A stretch of 64,000 nt of DNA from Druceiella hillmani (Eukaryota > Arthropoda > Insecta > Lepidoptera > Hepialidae), in the NCBI GenBank assembly GCA_039881145.1, contig JAYKKI010000139.1, positions 2,437,501 to 2,501,500 on the forward strand. The letters are read 5' to 3'. A model generated the notes under the pieces. That model saw only the letters and a list, made by a program, of their open reading frames with translations, ran no database searches and was not told where the DNA came from. Made by a program: the position numbers and the translations under genes. This document shows positions 1-12,248 of the stretch, one piece after another; within the stretch, counting starts at the first letter, position 1, and every line of letters starts with the position of its first letter.

Positions 1-692
1 AAAAATATGGTTTTATTTTGTGTACCGAGTGAGATGACAATAAGTTTAAATTTTGAATTCACCATCTTAGGTATTAAAGGAAAATATATAAATATAGAAA
101 TTGTTAATTACATAACTAATTTTAAATGTACTTTTTTGAAATAATTCACAAAATTCTCCGCATAATCGCCAATATCTTCCACACACTTAAAAACTATCAA
201 TCGGAAAAACCATGACATTCGTGGCAAGGTCTTTATCGACCACAAGTTATCAGCATTGAATAATCTGAAGCATTTTTTTTCGTAAATAACATAAGCGAAA
301 AAATAACGATTAAAATAAATTTATATTGATGTAATAGTCGTTTTGATCATAACTGTATATTCAATTATTACGCACATATTACAGGCAACTCCTAATCACA
401 TTAAATTTGCTTGAAAAATTCAACGAGAAGCGGTTTTAGTAAAACTAGAAATGTATAATTACATAGTTTCGTATGGAATACTCATTGTGCACACATTAAT
501 TCGCAACTGACATATTTTTAGAGTTCCATACCACAGAGGGTAAACCAGAAGTATAAATCATTGAAGTATCTGTCAGTCTGTCTGTCTATCTGTCAATCAC
601 AGTCGATTTTCCCAAAAACGGTTTGATGTGGAAATATGAAATATGGCATAGTAAGGGATCATGTTAATCTGCCTATATTACAATGCTTGATG
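1..692. other. AT-rich intergenic DNA
   Basis: No gene seen. A short TCTG-rich low-complexity run lies at about 571-596. No coding frame of useful length is present on either strand. Confidence 0.6.
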
Positions 693-1141
693 CTTTAAGA
701 CAGGAGTTTCCAACCAGGGGGTCGCTCCGCCCAATGGGGGCATAGAGAGATATCAAGGGGGGCGGAAAACGTTTGCATTTTAGAAAGAAAAAAACAAAAA
801 AATATACAAACAACATTAACAAATGACATTGCAGTGTAATGTTTAATTTACATGCATAAAATTAATGAAATTAAATATCATATTCACTATTATTACCACA
901 AACGTGGGAAAAATTTGACGTTTTGGTGTACATTTTTTGTTGAGAAATCAGTTTGAGTGTGTAAAATTATTGTCTCACTGTTAAAAGGTAAGTTTGTGTA
1001 TTTACAAACTTCAGTTACCATTTTTATTTAATTTACTAAATCAAAGGGGGGGCATGAAAAAGTAAAGGGGGGGGCATGAAAATATAATTTATAGTCCGGG
1101 GAGCTTCAACAAAAAAAAGGTTGGGAAACCCTGCTTTAAGC
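693..1141. mobile_element. Non-autonomous hAT-type MITE with 8-bp target duplications
   Basis: The element occupies 701-1133. It begins CAGGAGTTTCCAACC and ends GGTTGGGAAACCCTG, which are imperfect terminal inverted repeats of about 15 bp of the kind seen in hAT transposons. It is flanked by CTTTAAGA (693-700) and CTTTAAGC (1134-1141), an 8-bp target duplication with one mismatch; 8 bp is the usual hAT duplication length. Inside are G-rich stretches near both ends (GGGGG followed by GCATGAAAA at two places near 1050-1080) and an AT-rich centre. There is no transposase frame, so it must have been moved by an enzyme encoded elsewhere. The one mismatch in the duplication suggests moderate age. 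Confidence 0.8.
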
Positions 1142-2990
1142 TATTTAGAAGGTAATTTTAAAGGAGACAGTACATGAAATAAATCTTTTTTATGCAGGAT
1201 ACTTTGGGTCTTTCCTAGGTATAATCGATATTTTTTCAAAACTACTGAATCAAAATTCATGAAAACGGGGTCACTATTCTCTAACTAGAGGAAAATAGGA
1301 AAATTAAAATGATTAGATTGGGTTGGGAAATTTATTTATAAGTGAATAATAATATAAGTAGTAATAAAAAGTTTTGTAGAAATCCTTTGAACCCCGAGAC
1401 TCTCATATCCGTGGTTCTACTTATTTAATTAAGTTTTATATCGTTTAATATATTCATTGATCGCGTTTTTGCTTTGTTATGTATTAGCATCAAAATGATT
1501 TTAACAAAACTTCTGCTCGGACAACTAATATTACACGGCGCTCTTCTTTACTACAAGCCTCTTGAATTAATATTTTCATTGAAGATATCCCTTATCTTCA
1601 ATAAAGATATAAATTCAATAGGATAGATTTACCAGGATGTTAAATGTTTTGTTTGTCCGTAACAAATCGTCAGTTTAATAGATAAATAATATGGGAATAT
1701 GCATGTAATTTTTCATATTTTTAATTCATTCTTTACATGGTTATAATATAGGGAAACATATTAATGCTTTTCTTTTATGAAAATGTTTCATTAAAATTTA
1801 AAAAAGACTTAAAATTATCAATAAATTTAAGCTGTTTAAACATCGCTATTTTCATGCGCCTTGGGTGACATTACAGTCTATACCCCACATTTGTTTAATG
1901 TAGGTGTCGCATTACGTTAAACACATTTTCAATATAAAATCCAATTAAATAACGGAAGATGGTTGGAAGCCAGTTTATAGGTATCGTATTGTGCCTACAT
2001 TCAAAAATACCATTATAAATGCACCCGACAAAATATTTTTTCTTGTCCCTAGAGGTGCAAAAATGCAAAAACCACGATGCAAGGTTATGAGAAGATATAA
2101 CGTACCTTCAACAAGTCGTTTGCTTTGTTGTGAAGATCACTTTAGTGTAATTATTTTTTATTTGCATAACTAGTTTTTATTTGTATTGAATATCAATTAC
2201 ATAAGCAATCGTGTATATAAACAAGTTTTAAAAAGTTTAATGCGACTTTCGTCTTTTTGTTTTTACTTTAAGAAAAAACTTCCTAATATTACCAAAATGC
2301 GTAAAAAGTGACTTAAATGAAACGTAACAAACTTACAGAATGTGAATAACATGATTTATAAATTAATATAATATAGTTGGTATGCAGTCACATTTTTAAG
2401 GTTTTAGATTATATTTGCTGTTCCGAGTATTTACTGCTTATGATTGTATTTACGCATAAAAATGTACATATTTCATGAGGATAAATCATGTATTAAAACA
2501 ATTACCTTGCAGTTTTCACTCCTTTGACTTATGCGGACGTAAAATTTGAATTTGAAACAAAATTTTAATTCACATTATGTAAAATACTGCATGAACACTA
2601 CTTCTTATTAAAAATAACAAATACCACACAAATTATCAATAACACAAACTTGTTTTCATAGACTGACATCACGTTTCGATCTAACTAATAGTGTTGCGTT
2701 TAGAAAATTTGAATTTTTCTTGCGTAATTTAGACTTTTTATTTATGCACTTGAAAAAGAATTCGTTAAGAAAACTATGGTTCAAATATAATGTCCAAATA
2801 TAATTGGACAAAATGTTTCAACCAAATGTATAGTATATGTTTAATCATTATTTTGACCGTACGTAGCCGAAAGTATCTATGGTCGGTGATTTACTTTCTG
2901 TTATCTAAGGTAAAAAACAGAATCATGTCGAAATTCCGCCAACAGATTCTATAAAAAGCAAAAAATTTTAGCTCCTAATATGACCAATTT
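1142..2990. other. AT-rich intergenic DNA
   Basis: No gene recognised. The only structure noticed is an imperfect hairpin at about 2776-2823, with a core GTCCAA / TTGGAC around a 6-nt loop and matching TGGTT / AACCA ends. Confidence 0.5.
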
Positions 2991-3790
2991 CCTGAATCTA
3001 TTCCTTCACGGTGCTCCTTCACAAACTGTTTTTCTTCTTCTTGGCTAGAGAACAGCGTTTTTTACTTTATCGCATCCTGGTTTTTCTCAAAAGCGTATTT
3101 AATCCATCATCACTTTGGTAATCGGGATAGATACATTTTCTTTCCTAATTCTATTCCAGAACTCTTTTAAATAACGTTTGAAAAGGACTTATGAAAACGG
3201 ACAGACTTGAAACATTTTCCATGTACAGGCCATTGTTTATCTTGAAACCTTTACGTCGATGTTAAAGATGTGGAGCTCGATCATGGTAAATATCTTCATG
3301 GTTCTCTATAGTGGATAAAATGGGGAAAGCTGCGTTTTGCTTTTCGAACCTCTGCGACTACTTCCTCTACTCCCAACCACACTCTCAAGCTGCGAAAACT
3401 CGTCCAACTTCTTTACGTCCGAAATATACGCCCCTAATTTGTTACAATTAGTTTTTAATTCATTCTCATTTCGTAGTATTGAATATTACATAATAATTTT
3501 TTAAATACATTTCTGTTCTTATATATCTTTTATTTATTCTCAATTTCAATATTTATTAGGGCATACCGATACGTGAAAAATACATATTCTTTTTCGTGGT
3601 CGTGCTCTTCGTATTTGAAGTTTGTATCTACCGTGATAGGTCCCTTTACACCATGAATCGATTCTTTTTAACTTTGCCTGCCTTCAGGCCATCATACCGA
3701 TCTGTAGTCATAATATACAATCTCTTAAAATTGCCTTATGTATCATAACCTGTTGACCTCAGTCCTTTTCATTTTCGTTTCTTGCCAATT
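2991..3790. other. Block of more balanced base composition, unidentified
   Basis: This stretch is less AT-rich than its surroundings, especially 3250-3430 and 3590-3780. Short stop-free runs occur on the minus strand but I could not match them to any protein family. It could be a decayed transposon or a host exon. Confidence 0.3.
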
Positions 3791-6700
3791 ACTTAACATT
3801 TCTTTGTAATTTTTAGTCGCCTGTTTTATGATAATCATAAAGTACCCTTCAGTTATTACTTAAAATCTATGATGACATAATATTTCTCGTAAACCTTAAA
3901 TTTTTATTACATTTATGGGCAACAAGTAACACACATATATATTCATCGGTTCAATTTGAAAATTTCGTAAACATGCATTGAAAAAAATACGTGTTACATC
4001 AAAAAAGTCGCGATATTTTTAAGGATATTTATGCAATTTTTTTAATGATTAGGTAATCAAATAAAATGTGTATAGTATAATGTATATACATTAGTGCTTC
4101 TTGCGACAAAAAAATTAGTAATGTAAGATTATAGAAATTTGAGGCTAAAAATATTAAGGTTTTTTCCAGTCTACAATTTTATATTTTTTATTACGTTTAA
4201 GAACGTCGAAGAAGAGAATTGCAGAGTCGCGGCTTCAATTTCATAAAATTACGTAAACTTGTGTTAATGTATACATAACACTTTGAGTTAATGTTTCATC
4301 TTTTTGTTATCAACGTTTCCTACATATTGTATAACAAATATTTATTAATATTGTTTAGTAATAAATGTGTTTAATTTTTCAATATAAGAGTAACGACGAA
4401 AGAGTAGTCGCGTAATGCGAAATTTAGTTAAAAATTAGTTCATAACAGAAAATATCTAATTTTCCGTTTTCTTTAAACTTGCTGTTCGTGTATAAAATCT
4501 TTTAATTTTTTTACATTTATTGGTAATTACTGCAGTATAGCAAAATTAAGTTACATGTTATGAAACAAATAAAAATAAATAGTAATTTACAGGAAATAAA
4601 AAAAATTGAAATTAATTATATATTATAAAACAGTCTTCTATGGAACGGTCCAAAACATGTAACCATTTATCGGTAACATTGAATACAATGCAACTATCAA
4701 TATCAGAAAATGCTACGGAAAAAGGTATTACGCGGCTAGGGTTCCGTTCGGTAATCGTTGGGACATTTGAAATAATAAACAGAATAGGAAATATCAAAAT
4801 TACATTATCTATTTAATTACAGAGAAAAATTTTATGACGTCAACTGTACGAAAATTTTACTGGATTCTAATGGAATGATAAAGGAACCGATAATCTTTAA
4901 TATATTCTGGAAAACGTTTTAAAAAGTCGGACACTGTTGCATGTTAGTATAAAATATATCTCATCGCGTCGTTAATATTGTTTTTTTATTTTATGGATGC
5001 GATATATTTGTATATATACGTAAAACACATGCTTTTTCTAATTGAGTGCGAAAAAACATTATTTCACTCTTTTTTTTTATATCTTCTCCGCTAACGCACG
5101 CACATAAGCTCGCGCTAGCCGTACCTAACAACTACGTGTATTCTATTATTCAATACGCGGAACAGCCGATATAGTTATTTCACTGATATCCGCGCCATTA
5201 CGTAACTAAATATGGAATTTAATTCACTTGAAAATCTTACGACAAATGGCTAATAAAACCATAATAAATTATTTACCAATATACTCACTAATAAAATTAC
5301 TTTAACGTATACTGAAATAATTACTTCACTTTAATGTTTGATTGCTTAAATATGTAATATTAACCGTCTTATTGTAATTATCGAGTTATTCACTTTATCA
5401 GTCATTTGAGTATTTCTATTAACCGTATTAAAATATTGCTAATCCTTCAGCGTAAAGTCTCTTCATAGGTTATATATATATTCAATAAAATTAAAGTCTG
5501 AACTGTAAAACGAGTAAATATATTTATCTCCAATTAACTTCTCGCCTGTACAAGGTTAACTCTAACATCGATAAAACAATAATTCAAATTCATTTAAATA
5601 GTGTAACAACCGAAGGTATAAAATTTCTACATTTTAGTTTTGTAGTTTATTTTACTAATTAAACGGTCCGTAGTGTACATTTTTAGTTTTGTAGTTTATT
5701 TTGCTAATTACAAGATCTTTGTCGATTTTGTACCTCAAGTATGAGATCACACAAAAGTGTTTTCAGTAATGGTCCGTTTTTACTTAGAGGTTGCTTTGAA
5801 AAGCGGAATTGGGAAAGGGGCGAGGCATTATAATAACGTTAAAGATTCCGATTAGCTAATAGATTGGATTAGCTAAGCTTTATCTTTCAATTATGCTAAC
5901 CAATCTGAAACGATTCCTTTCATCGAAAGAAAGCCGATGTATGAAACAAAAAAAATGCCAGGTGTTCCAAAACTGCGTTACCTTACGATATAAATAATTA
6001 TACCAGATTTGGGAGGAATCCTGCAAAGGAACGATTTAGGAAAGATAATTATTTAATAAGTTTTGTTATTACCTATATGGAAAGTAGCTTTAAATGTTAC
6101 ATAAAACTATTGTAAGAAGCTGTCTTCACACTGTGCATCATTTAGTTCTTAAAATTATAAAAATATCTCGTTGATTTCAGGAAAAAATTTAAAGTTGTAA
6201 TTTTTAAACCCTAATTTGGTATTTGTTTTGTTTTAAACTTGGTAATAGAAAAACAAATTGTTTTAACATTTATGTAATGACTTTTGAATAATACGTTTAT
6301 TTAAACGTGTATTGAATTATTATTTTTTGTTTTGGTCACAACTCTTTTCATTTACTAAAAGGACACGCTGTAGTGGCAGCCTAAACATTTCCTAAAGTAT
6401 AAATTTTTATTCCGTAAACAGTCGTTTAGTATTATATTCTATTTTTCTACTTAAACTTTACTAATTACATTGACATAATATTTTTTAAAAATAATTAATT
6501 TAATAAAAAATAAACTAATGAATATTCTATAATTAACGTAAAAATAACAGCTGAATGTATTTGGAAAAATCAAGTTCTAGCTACTAATTTTGCGACAAAA
6601 CAACGAACAGTGAAAGTCTTTTTTCTCAACCATTTTTATACAGCTTGTCACGAAAAAACCAAAAAAATAAGTATAAAGCCTTCTGACCTCTTTACTATAC

Positions 6701-7920
6701 TATAAAATTAAAATATTATTTCAATGAATTAAACGTTCATCATATTAAAGAAATTAAGGTTTAATTAATCGGTTAAGTCTATTTTTTCATAATGCTATCA
6801 CTTGTTTATATTCAATTTCTTAACACCTCATTCATAAAAGTTTTAATAAACGGATATTTTTTTATGCAGGTCTTATTTTTTTATAAGATTGCGACCCCTC
6901 TAATAATAAACATGACCCCCGACTTAAGAAAGGATGATGGTGAGAAGAGATGATGAAGAACCAGCAATTGAATATTAATAAAATGTTCAGAAACATTTTA
7001 TCTGGTATTCCATTCATTTCAAACTGATCATATTCATAAACAGTTTTTTTATTATATAATGAATTAAACTAAAGTCGCAAAAAAAATTTCAAGCATAAAT
7101 ACGGCCGTGCAACATCTTCGTCGTAACGGTAATGGTAACGCCGGTAGTGATAATTTTTTTTTGGAAAGAATGACGTCATTACAATTGTAATTTTCTTCTC
7201 TACACTTTTGATATTCTCCTAATTCATTGTAAGATTATTCAAATGTATCTTTACACATACTATAGTGGTTTAACTGAATATTTCAAGAATACATGCAATG
7301 TGTTTGTTCATCAGGTAGGTACTTTAAATAGACCGATTTCGCAAAAGGTGTACCACAAAAAGAAGTTTTTATATGCTAACATTTGTTAGAAATATGAAGT
7401 AAAATTAAATTGCGTGACTAGCATCAATAATTTTAAGAGACCTTGACACCCATTTGGAGGTTTTTTTTATTTTTATACATTTAGTGAATAATTTAAGGTA
7501 GCCATAACAGTTTTTGCTCAATTAGAGATGCATGTCTGAACCTGTAGAAACTAACTAGGAATTCGTAAATAATATATATTTTGAGATTTTTGATGCACTT
7601 ACTCGAAGCTATTTTATTTGTATGCTATTAAGAATAAGGGTCATCTAATTTACTTCAAAAAATTTAATAAAAATAATTGATTAAATAAAATTACACGTTT
7701 GGCTTTGAAACTGTTGTAATCGACTGTTCAAAAGATTTTTTCTGCAAAAATTTAAACTTACAGTTTTTATTGAAATTTAAAAGTAATTCATGCGTGATGA
7801 ACTTAGATATTTAAACGTGATATGGAGGCATACGTTTTAATACCTTTAAACATCCATCGGTCTCTATTTAACTGTTGAATAATATTATAGATTCTAATAA
7901 AAGACTAATATATACATACT
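3791..7920. other. AT-rich intergenic DNA with one short duplication
   Basis: No gene recognised. A ~33-bp direct repeat, sharing ACATTTTAGTTTTGTAG and what follows, occurs at 5629-5661 and 5677-5710. Everything else is AT-rich sequence with frequent stops in all frames. Confidence 0.5.
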
Positions 7921-8008
7921 GAATATATTTGGCGTTAATTTTGTAGAAATTCACAATTAAATGAAACTATGTGATGTAGAACTATTTCTACTTCATTTAA
8001 ATTCTTTA

Positions 8009-8049
8009 CCACGAACTAGGTTTCGTTGTATGACAACATCTTCAGGTGA
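8009..8049 (-). ncRNA. Hammerhead-like motif, left arm of copy 1
   Basis: Read on the minus strand: stem I strand CTCAC, core CTGAAGA, one extra T, stem II GTTGT / ACAAC, core GAAA, then a short stem III CCTAGT that has lost one pair of the family palindrome, then TC followed by GTGG for stem I. Stem I pairs through CAC/GTG. The core nucleotides are present, but the weakened stem III makes activity doubtful. Confidence 0.5.
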
Positions 8050-8077
8050 GCAATTAGCAAAGATCTTTGCTAATAAC

Positions 8078-8118
8078 CCAACTGAAGATGGTGTAATACA
8101 ACGAAACCTGGGTCGTGG
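8078..8118 (+). ncRNA. Hammerhead-like motif, right arm of copy 1
   Basis: Stem I CCAA / GTGG (three pairs plus a mismatch next to the core), core CTGAAGA (8082-8088), an extra T, stem II GGTGT / ACAAC with one mismatch, core GAAA (8103-8106), stem III CC..GG with a TG loop, and TC just before the predicted cleavage point after 8114. All core bases of the family consensus are kept. Confidence 0.55.
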
Positions 8119-8174
8119 TAGAGAACTAAAAGAGAGTAGAAATAATACTACATTACCTAGTTTCATTTAATTGA

Positions 8175-8814
8175 GGAGATACATATACATATAATGAACA
8201 CCAAAACAAAAAGGTGGCTCCAAGCAGCGGTATAAAATTTTACATATATTCAAATATTGAATAAAGGTACTGAAGAATGGGACGTCGATTAAAAAAATCA
8301 TGCATAAAAAATATGTAGTAATTTATAAAATGTTTATATTACAGATCAGAAAGGACGACATTTTTGTAAATAAAATATTGTAGCTATAAAGACATCGTCC
8401 TAATTCATGAACAAATGAAAAAAAATTGGTTTTCTTAAAATAATAATCATTAAATATTGCTACCTCTTTATTGTTATCTTACTTTTCCATTCTAGAATAT
8501 TTAACTTACATAAAAACAAATGTTACTAAAATTTAAATTTTTTTTTCCTATGGAAATAAAATTTGGTCCCACATTTGTTTAGTAACAGTTGTGTAATTAA
8601 ATGACTTATTCATGGCACAGAAAGATAATTTGATATATATATTTCTACAAAATAAAGCAAGAACTCTTAACTACACATTATGACGTAAATTGAAAATGAA
8701 TTATAGCTAAATAAAGATAACATAAAATCCTGCTCTTTAATGATTAGATTTAGAGTACTAATTAAATTATTATCTATCATTAAACATTTGGAAGGCAACG
8801 TTCCCCGCGTTTTC
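8175..8814. other. AT-rich intergenic DNA
   Basis: No gene, RNA or repeat recognised. Confidence 0.5.
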
Positions 8815-9430
8815 TCTCTATCTCTGTACGATTTTTATGTCATCGGTTCATTTAGCTGAGGGGCGTCCCATACTGGCTTTCAGGGTTCGTGATCTACACG
8901 CCAGAATTTGTTCTTTGGCAAATATGACCTGCTGGTTCAATTTGCTACTGATAGCGGCCGGCCAATACTGATACTATGCCGACTACTTTGGTTCCGCGTT
9001 GAACTTCTTTATAACGGAGTTACTCCGAACCTAACTTCTTTCATCAATTGCTCAAAGCCTTTAAATTTATGGATGAGGCAGGCTACAAGTATCAACATTT
9101 CAATATCATAGAGTAAAATGAACCCAACTATATTCTTTTTATTTTAGCGTTTTGAAATCTGTTACGTAAAGATCTGAAGCAATTGCTCAAACTCTGTCAG
9201 CGCAAACGAAATCTTCTTTCGGATTCATCGTTGAAGTTGTTTCCACCAAGATAAATGATTTTTCCCATGTATATACAATAATTAACAACTTCAATGCTAA
9301 CATTATCGACATTTACCGATCTTACCATTATCTGTGAATTGAATATGACAGTGAGTTGATCAGGTTCATATCAAGACCCAAGAATCCAAAACAGGCCAAA
9401 TAATCTAAGCCAGTCAGCATCTAAGTTAAA
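8815..9430 (-). pseudogene. Decayed RTE-like non-LTR retrotransposon, 3' part of reverse transcriptase ORF
   Basis: Translating the minus strand gives scattered but ordered matches to the end of RTE-type reverse transcriptases. At 9206-9266 there is a KIIYLGGNNFNDESERRFR block, matching the family's 'YLGQ...E...R' segment after the polymerase fingers and palm. At 8830-8868 there is GRPSAK, a stop, then TDDIKIV, matching the conserved 'GRPxxRWxDDI' near the C-terminus, preceded by an 'ILxCRSRTLK' stretch. Several in-frame stops and frameshifts separate the blocks, so no functional enzyme is encoded. Plus-strand reading frames here are shadows. The region is GC-richer than its neighbours. Clade assignment (RTE versus a related non-LTR clade) rests on remembered motifs. 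Confidence 0.75.
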
Positions 9431-10542
9431 TTCTGCGGCGTGTTTCCTAGTTTCGTAATATTATCAGTAAAAAATAAAACTATGCATTACCGTCAAAAAA
9501 GTATAAGGCCAAAAATTAAACATTGCTGATTTAGACCTCGGTGTCGTTTACAGCACACGACCCTTTCACTTGTAATATTTAAATATAATCTATTCTGTCT
9601 GGTACATGGAAAAGAGGTATTTAACGTTATATACAAAGAAATATTTCAATCATTATCTATGTCAATATTAAAATGTATCCGGGTGACGCCGGGCTGGGTT
9701 AGTATTACAATATAGTATTAATTATGCAGACTATACCACCAAACAACAATTGATTTATTTATAGTGTTAATAAAGGGAAAGAATACTAAATTACTGTTTT
9801 GTTGCGTAAAATATGACAAAATCAGAAACTCATCACAAAATATGTAGCAAGCGTCCCGAAGTAAGTATATAAGTAAATAGAATAATCAGAACGGAATGTA
9901 TAAGCCATACTCTCTACACACAGGAAAAACATTACAAAACTATTAATAAATATATATGTATTGTATAAACTGGCATAGATAACAACTGACTGGCAATAGA
10001 CTGAGTATATACAAAACTCGCTACAATTTAAACTGCCAAACAATATTACTATTTGGAATAACCTGAAAAGAATGACAATTCGATTGTGTAGATAATATTT
10101 TTTGAGAAAACGGCTACATGTAAATCAATTCATGCGATCGAGACATTTGAGGAGAAACAATAATTAATTATTAAATTTTACTTGGAGCGACAGCATTATT
10201 ATTTGAAGATAATTGTTAAATTAGATTAGAGTTAAAAACAATATTTATTTAAAGACAATTTTTAAATATTCTCATTTATTGTTACAATAAAGTAAATGGA
10301 TGCCATTTATATTGTCATACTTGTATGTTTTATAGTGAATTATGTAATTAAAAAAAAAGGTAAACAAATTTACGTACACGTTTTTTAAGGGTCTCTTACG
10401 TTAGTCTCTTACGAAGACTTTCTTACACAATATACTGATCAATTGGGAATGTTAGTTTTATATATAATTGATTTTATTTCATGCATACTGAACTTACCGT
10501 TAAATTTACTTTAGCTCTGTTTTAAATTGTAAATACTATATT
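9431..10542. other. AT-rich intergenic DNA with a possible TE-tail hairpin
   Basis: No gene. At about 9678-9700 there is a GC-rich hairpin-like string, CCGGGTGACGCCGGGC, unlike the AT-rich context and reminiscent of a transposon 3' end (see findings). Confidence 0.4.
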
Positions 10543-10990
10543 CTATATTTCCTTTCTGAATGTTAATAATTTTAGTTCAAAAATGTCCAAATGAAGATGT
10601 TCAGAAACAATATCGTTGTGCCATCGACACATTTGAATTAAAGGATCGTAAAAATAATAAAAATTATAATAATTATAAAATTTGGAGTAGAATAAATGTC
10701 GGTGAAGGTTTACGGGACCTGAATCTGGCATTGTAAACACAGAGAGGAGAAAGGGACAGTCAAAATGGGAATATATGATTTTATATGAATATAATAGATC
10801 GGTGCCTGTTTTCCGTATAGCTAGTGATGACAAACTGATTCTCTGTAGTTGGATTTCATAGAATTTATATTCTCGAACAAGATGATCTGTTGTAAAGAAT
10901 ATTCGAGAGCCTGTTTTGTAATTTTTTAAATTCTCTTACTGTGTAATTTATAGCATGGAGACTAAAAAGGGACCCACCTTCGAGGACAGT
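10543..10990 (-). pseudogene. C-terminal domain of a CR1/Jockey-type retrotransposon ORF2
   Basis: A reading frame on the minus strand ends at a natural stop (10543-10545) and runs open upstream past 10860. Its translation has the typical post-polymerase domain of CR1/Jockey-group elements: 'YEIQLQRISLSSLAIRK', then 'DLLYSYKII', 'DCPFLL', and near the end 'MCRWHNDI' and 'LDIFELKLLTFRKEI'. These match the family's 'YxxRLxxLxLxSLxxRR...DLxxLYKIIxxxxDCPxLL...R..N......DIFxxSxxxFR' pattern in order. It lies 3' of the reverse transcriptase fragment at 11250-11645 on the same strand, so both probably come from one insertion. Upstream of about 10870 the frame is broken. No promoter or function is expected. 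Confidence 0.8.
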
Positions 10991-11249
10991 TCTAATTAAA
11001 GAACAATATAAATGTGTAAAAGTGTGATGGAATTTTAAGTACTTTACCGGAACTAAAGCTGACTCCTGGAAGTTTTCTTTACTTATTTATAAACGGCATG
11101 ATCATAGCAAGAACGGAATGTTAGTTCGTAATCAAAGAAAACTCGACAAAACCCAAGACCACAGGTATACCTTTTAGTTTTGAACTGCCATATTAACCGC
11201 ATTAATACAGTTCACTATTAATCGCGCAACAAGTAACTTAATAAAGTTT

Positions 11250-11645
11250 TATTTTTTACAGTCCTGAAGGAGATAGTAAAGTAATCGTCGATATTCATAA
11301 ACAGTATTAGGGGCGTACCGCTCGGTTATTGCATATAGGTTTTGTTGTAAGTTTAGAAAGTCTTTAACGTCATTGACAGTGATCTTAAGATCTGAAGATC
11401 ATCTGCATAGAGTAAACAAAGACATGTAAGTAGTTGTATCAGATCACTAATATATATCAAAGAGAAGGGGACCCAAATTATAGCCATGTGCTATCCCGGA
11501 GGTGATTCTTACGGGTTTAAGAAGATGACATTTGACATCCAGAAATTGACTCCTTTTATTTAAGTAAGCAATTTTCCAGTGGGTAGAGAATGTACCTAAT
11601 TTAGTAGATTTATTGAACAGTATATACGTATAGTGGGAAACCCAA
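11250..11645 (-). pseudogene. Reverse transcriptase palm of the same CR1/Jockey-type element
   Basis: Minus-strand translation shows, in order, 'WKIAYLNKRSQFLDVK', then 'VRITSGIAHGYNLGPLLF' with 'IY' and 'SDL', then 'LLYADDLQIL'. These correspond to the family's 'SYLxxRxQxVxV', 'SGVPQGSxLGPLLFxIYINDL' and the catalytic 'YADD' box (about 11397-11417). The polymerase Asp pair is still readable, but frameshifts lie between the blocks and the first part of the reverse transcriptase and the endonuclease are not recognisable further upstream. It is a dead copy truncated at its 5' end, as is common for non-LTR elements. Confidence 0.85.
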
Positions 11646-11808
11646 ATCGTTACAATAGTTTTTTATAACAATTGGGTGGCTCCCATTGAGCTCAGCCTCA
11701 TTGTTGCCGTGAAGACTTAATGTTATTTATTTTTATTTCAATAGATTCCCTACTAACGTAAATATACCTCAAGTAGTGACAATGGAGAATAAGATTTAAG
11801 GCACAGTA

Positions 11809-11835
11809 TGTGTGTGTGTGTGTGTGTGTGTGTGT
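11809..11835. repeat. (TG)n microsatellite
   Basis: About 13 uninterrupted TG units, a simple dinucleotide repeat. Confidence 0.97.
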
Positions 11836-12058
11836 TTCCTTTAATTATTATATCAAGGCAGAACTAAACCGGGAGGAATAGTTATATCAGGATATTAATA
11901 TCAGGATCTTTCAAAAGTCGTTTCCAATAAACCGAACTTTGTTAACTACGAGCGATATCAAAATTACAAATACAAATTGTGTCCCTTTGAAATGTTAGGT
12001 TTGATGACATTAGGCGACGGGTCTGGAAACTGAATATATGTAAGTGGTGGGGGATGAT

Positions 12059-12248
12059 AGGTTTCGTTGTATTACAACATCTTCAGGTGAGTTATTAGCA
12101 AAGAGTTCTCACATCTTCAGTTGGGCTATTAGCAAAGATCTTTGCTATCTTTGATCTTCGATCTTTGATATTGTAATACAACGAAACCTAGGTCGTGGTA
12201 AGAATTTAAAGAAAATAGAAATATTACTACATCACGTAATTTTATTAA
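12059..12248. mobile_element. Palindromic hammerhead-bearing element, copy 2 (rearranged)
   Basis: It begins abruptly inside the left arm at AGGTTTCGTTGTATTAC and ends in the right arm at about ATTAAATTGT. The centre is scrambled: the 'ATCTTCAG' and 'TTAGCAAAG' segments occur twice, followed by several CTTTGAT-type repeats. The right-arm ribozyme lacks its CTGAAGA box (GATATTG follows instead) although GAAACCTAGGTCGTGG is kept. The left arm keeps CTGAAGA and GAAA but lacks the cleavage half. Neither arm can form a complete hammerhead. Confidence 0.8.

Larger units (their letters stand above)
7921..8174. mobile_element. Palindromic hammerhead-bearing element, copy 1 (both arms)
   Basis: This is the most complete copy of a family found five times in the window. 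The left arm starts GAATATATTTGGCG and the right arm is its inverse. The arms meet at a perfect 22-bp palindrome at 8053-8074 centred on AGATCT. Each arm carries a hammerhead-like motif: minus strand in the left arm (8009-8049), plus strand in the right arm (8078-8118). The outer part of the right arm, which in copy 4 ends with the inverse of the left terminus, is missing here: similarity stops after TTTCATTTAATTG. A 69-codon open frame across it is only the translation of the palindrome. There is no protein gene. Confidence 0.85.

Noticed and set aside
7961..8170. 69-codon plus-strand frame
   Set aside because: It lies wholly within the palindromic element and reads straight through its ribozyme motifs. 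The other copies do not keep the frame.
8908..9111. 67-codon plus-strand frame in a GC-richer block
   Set aside because: The minus strand carries recognisable RTE-type motifs here, so the plus frame is a shadow.
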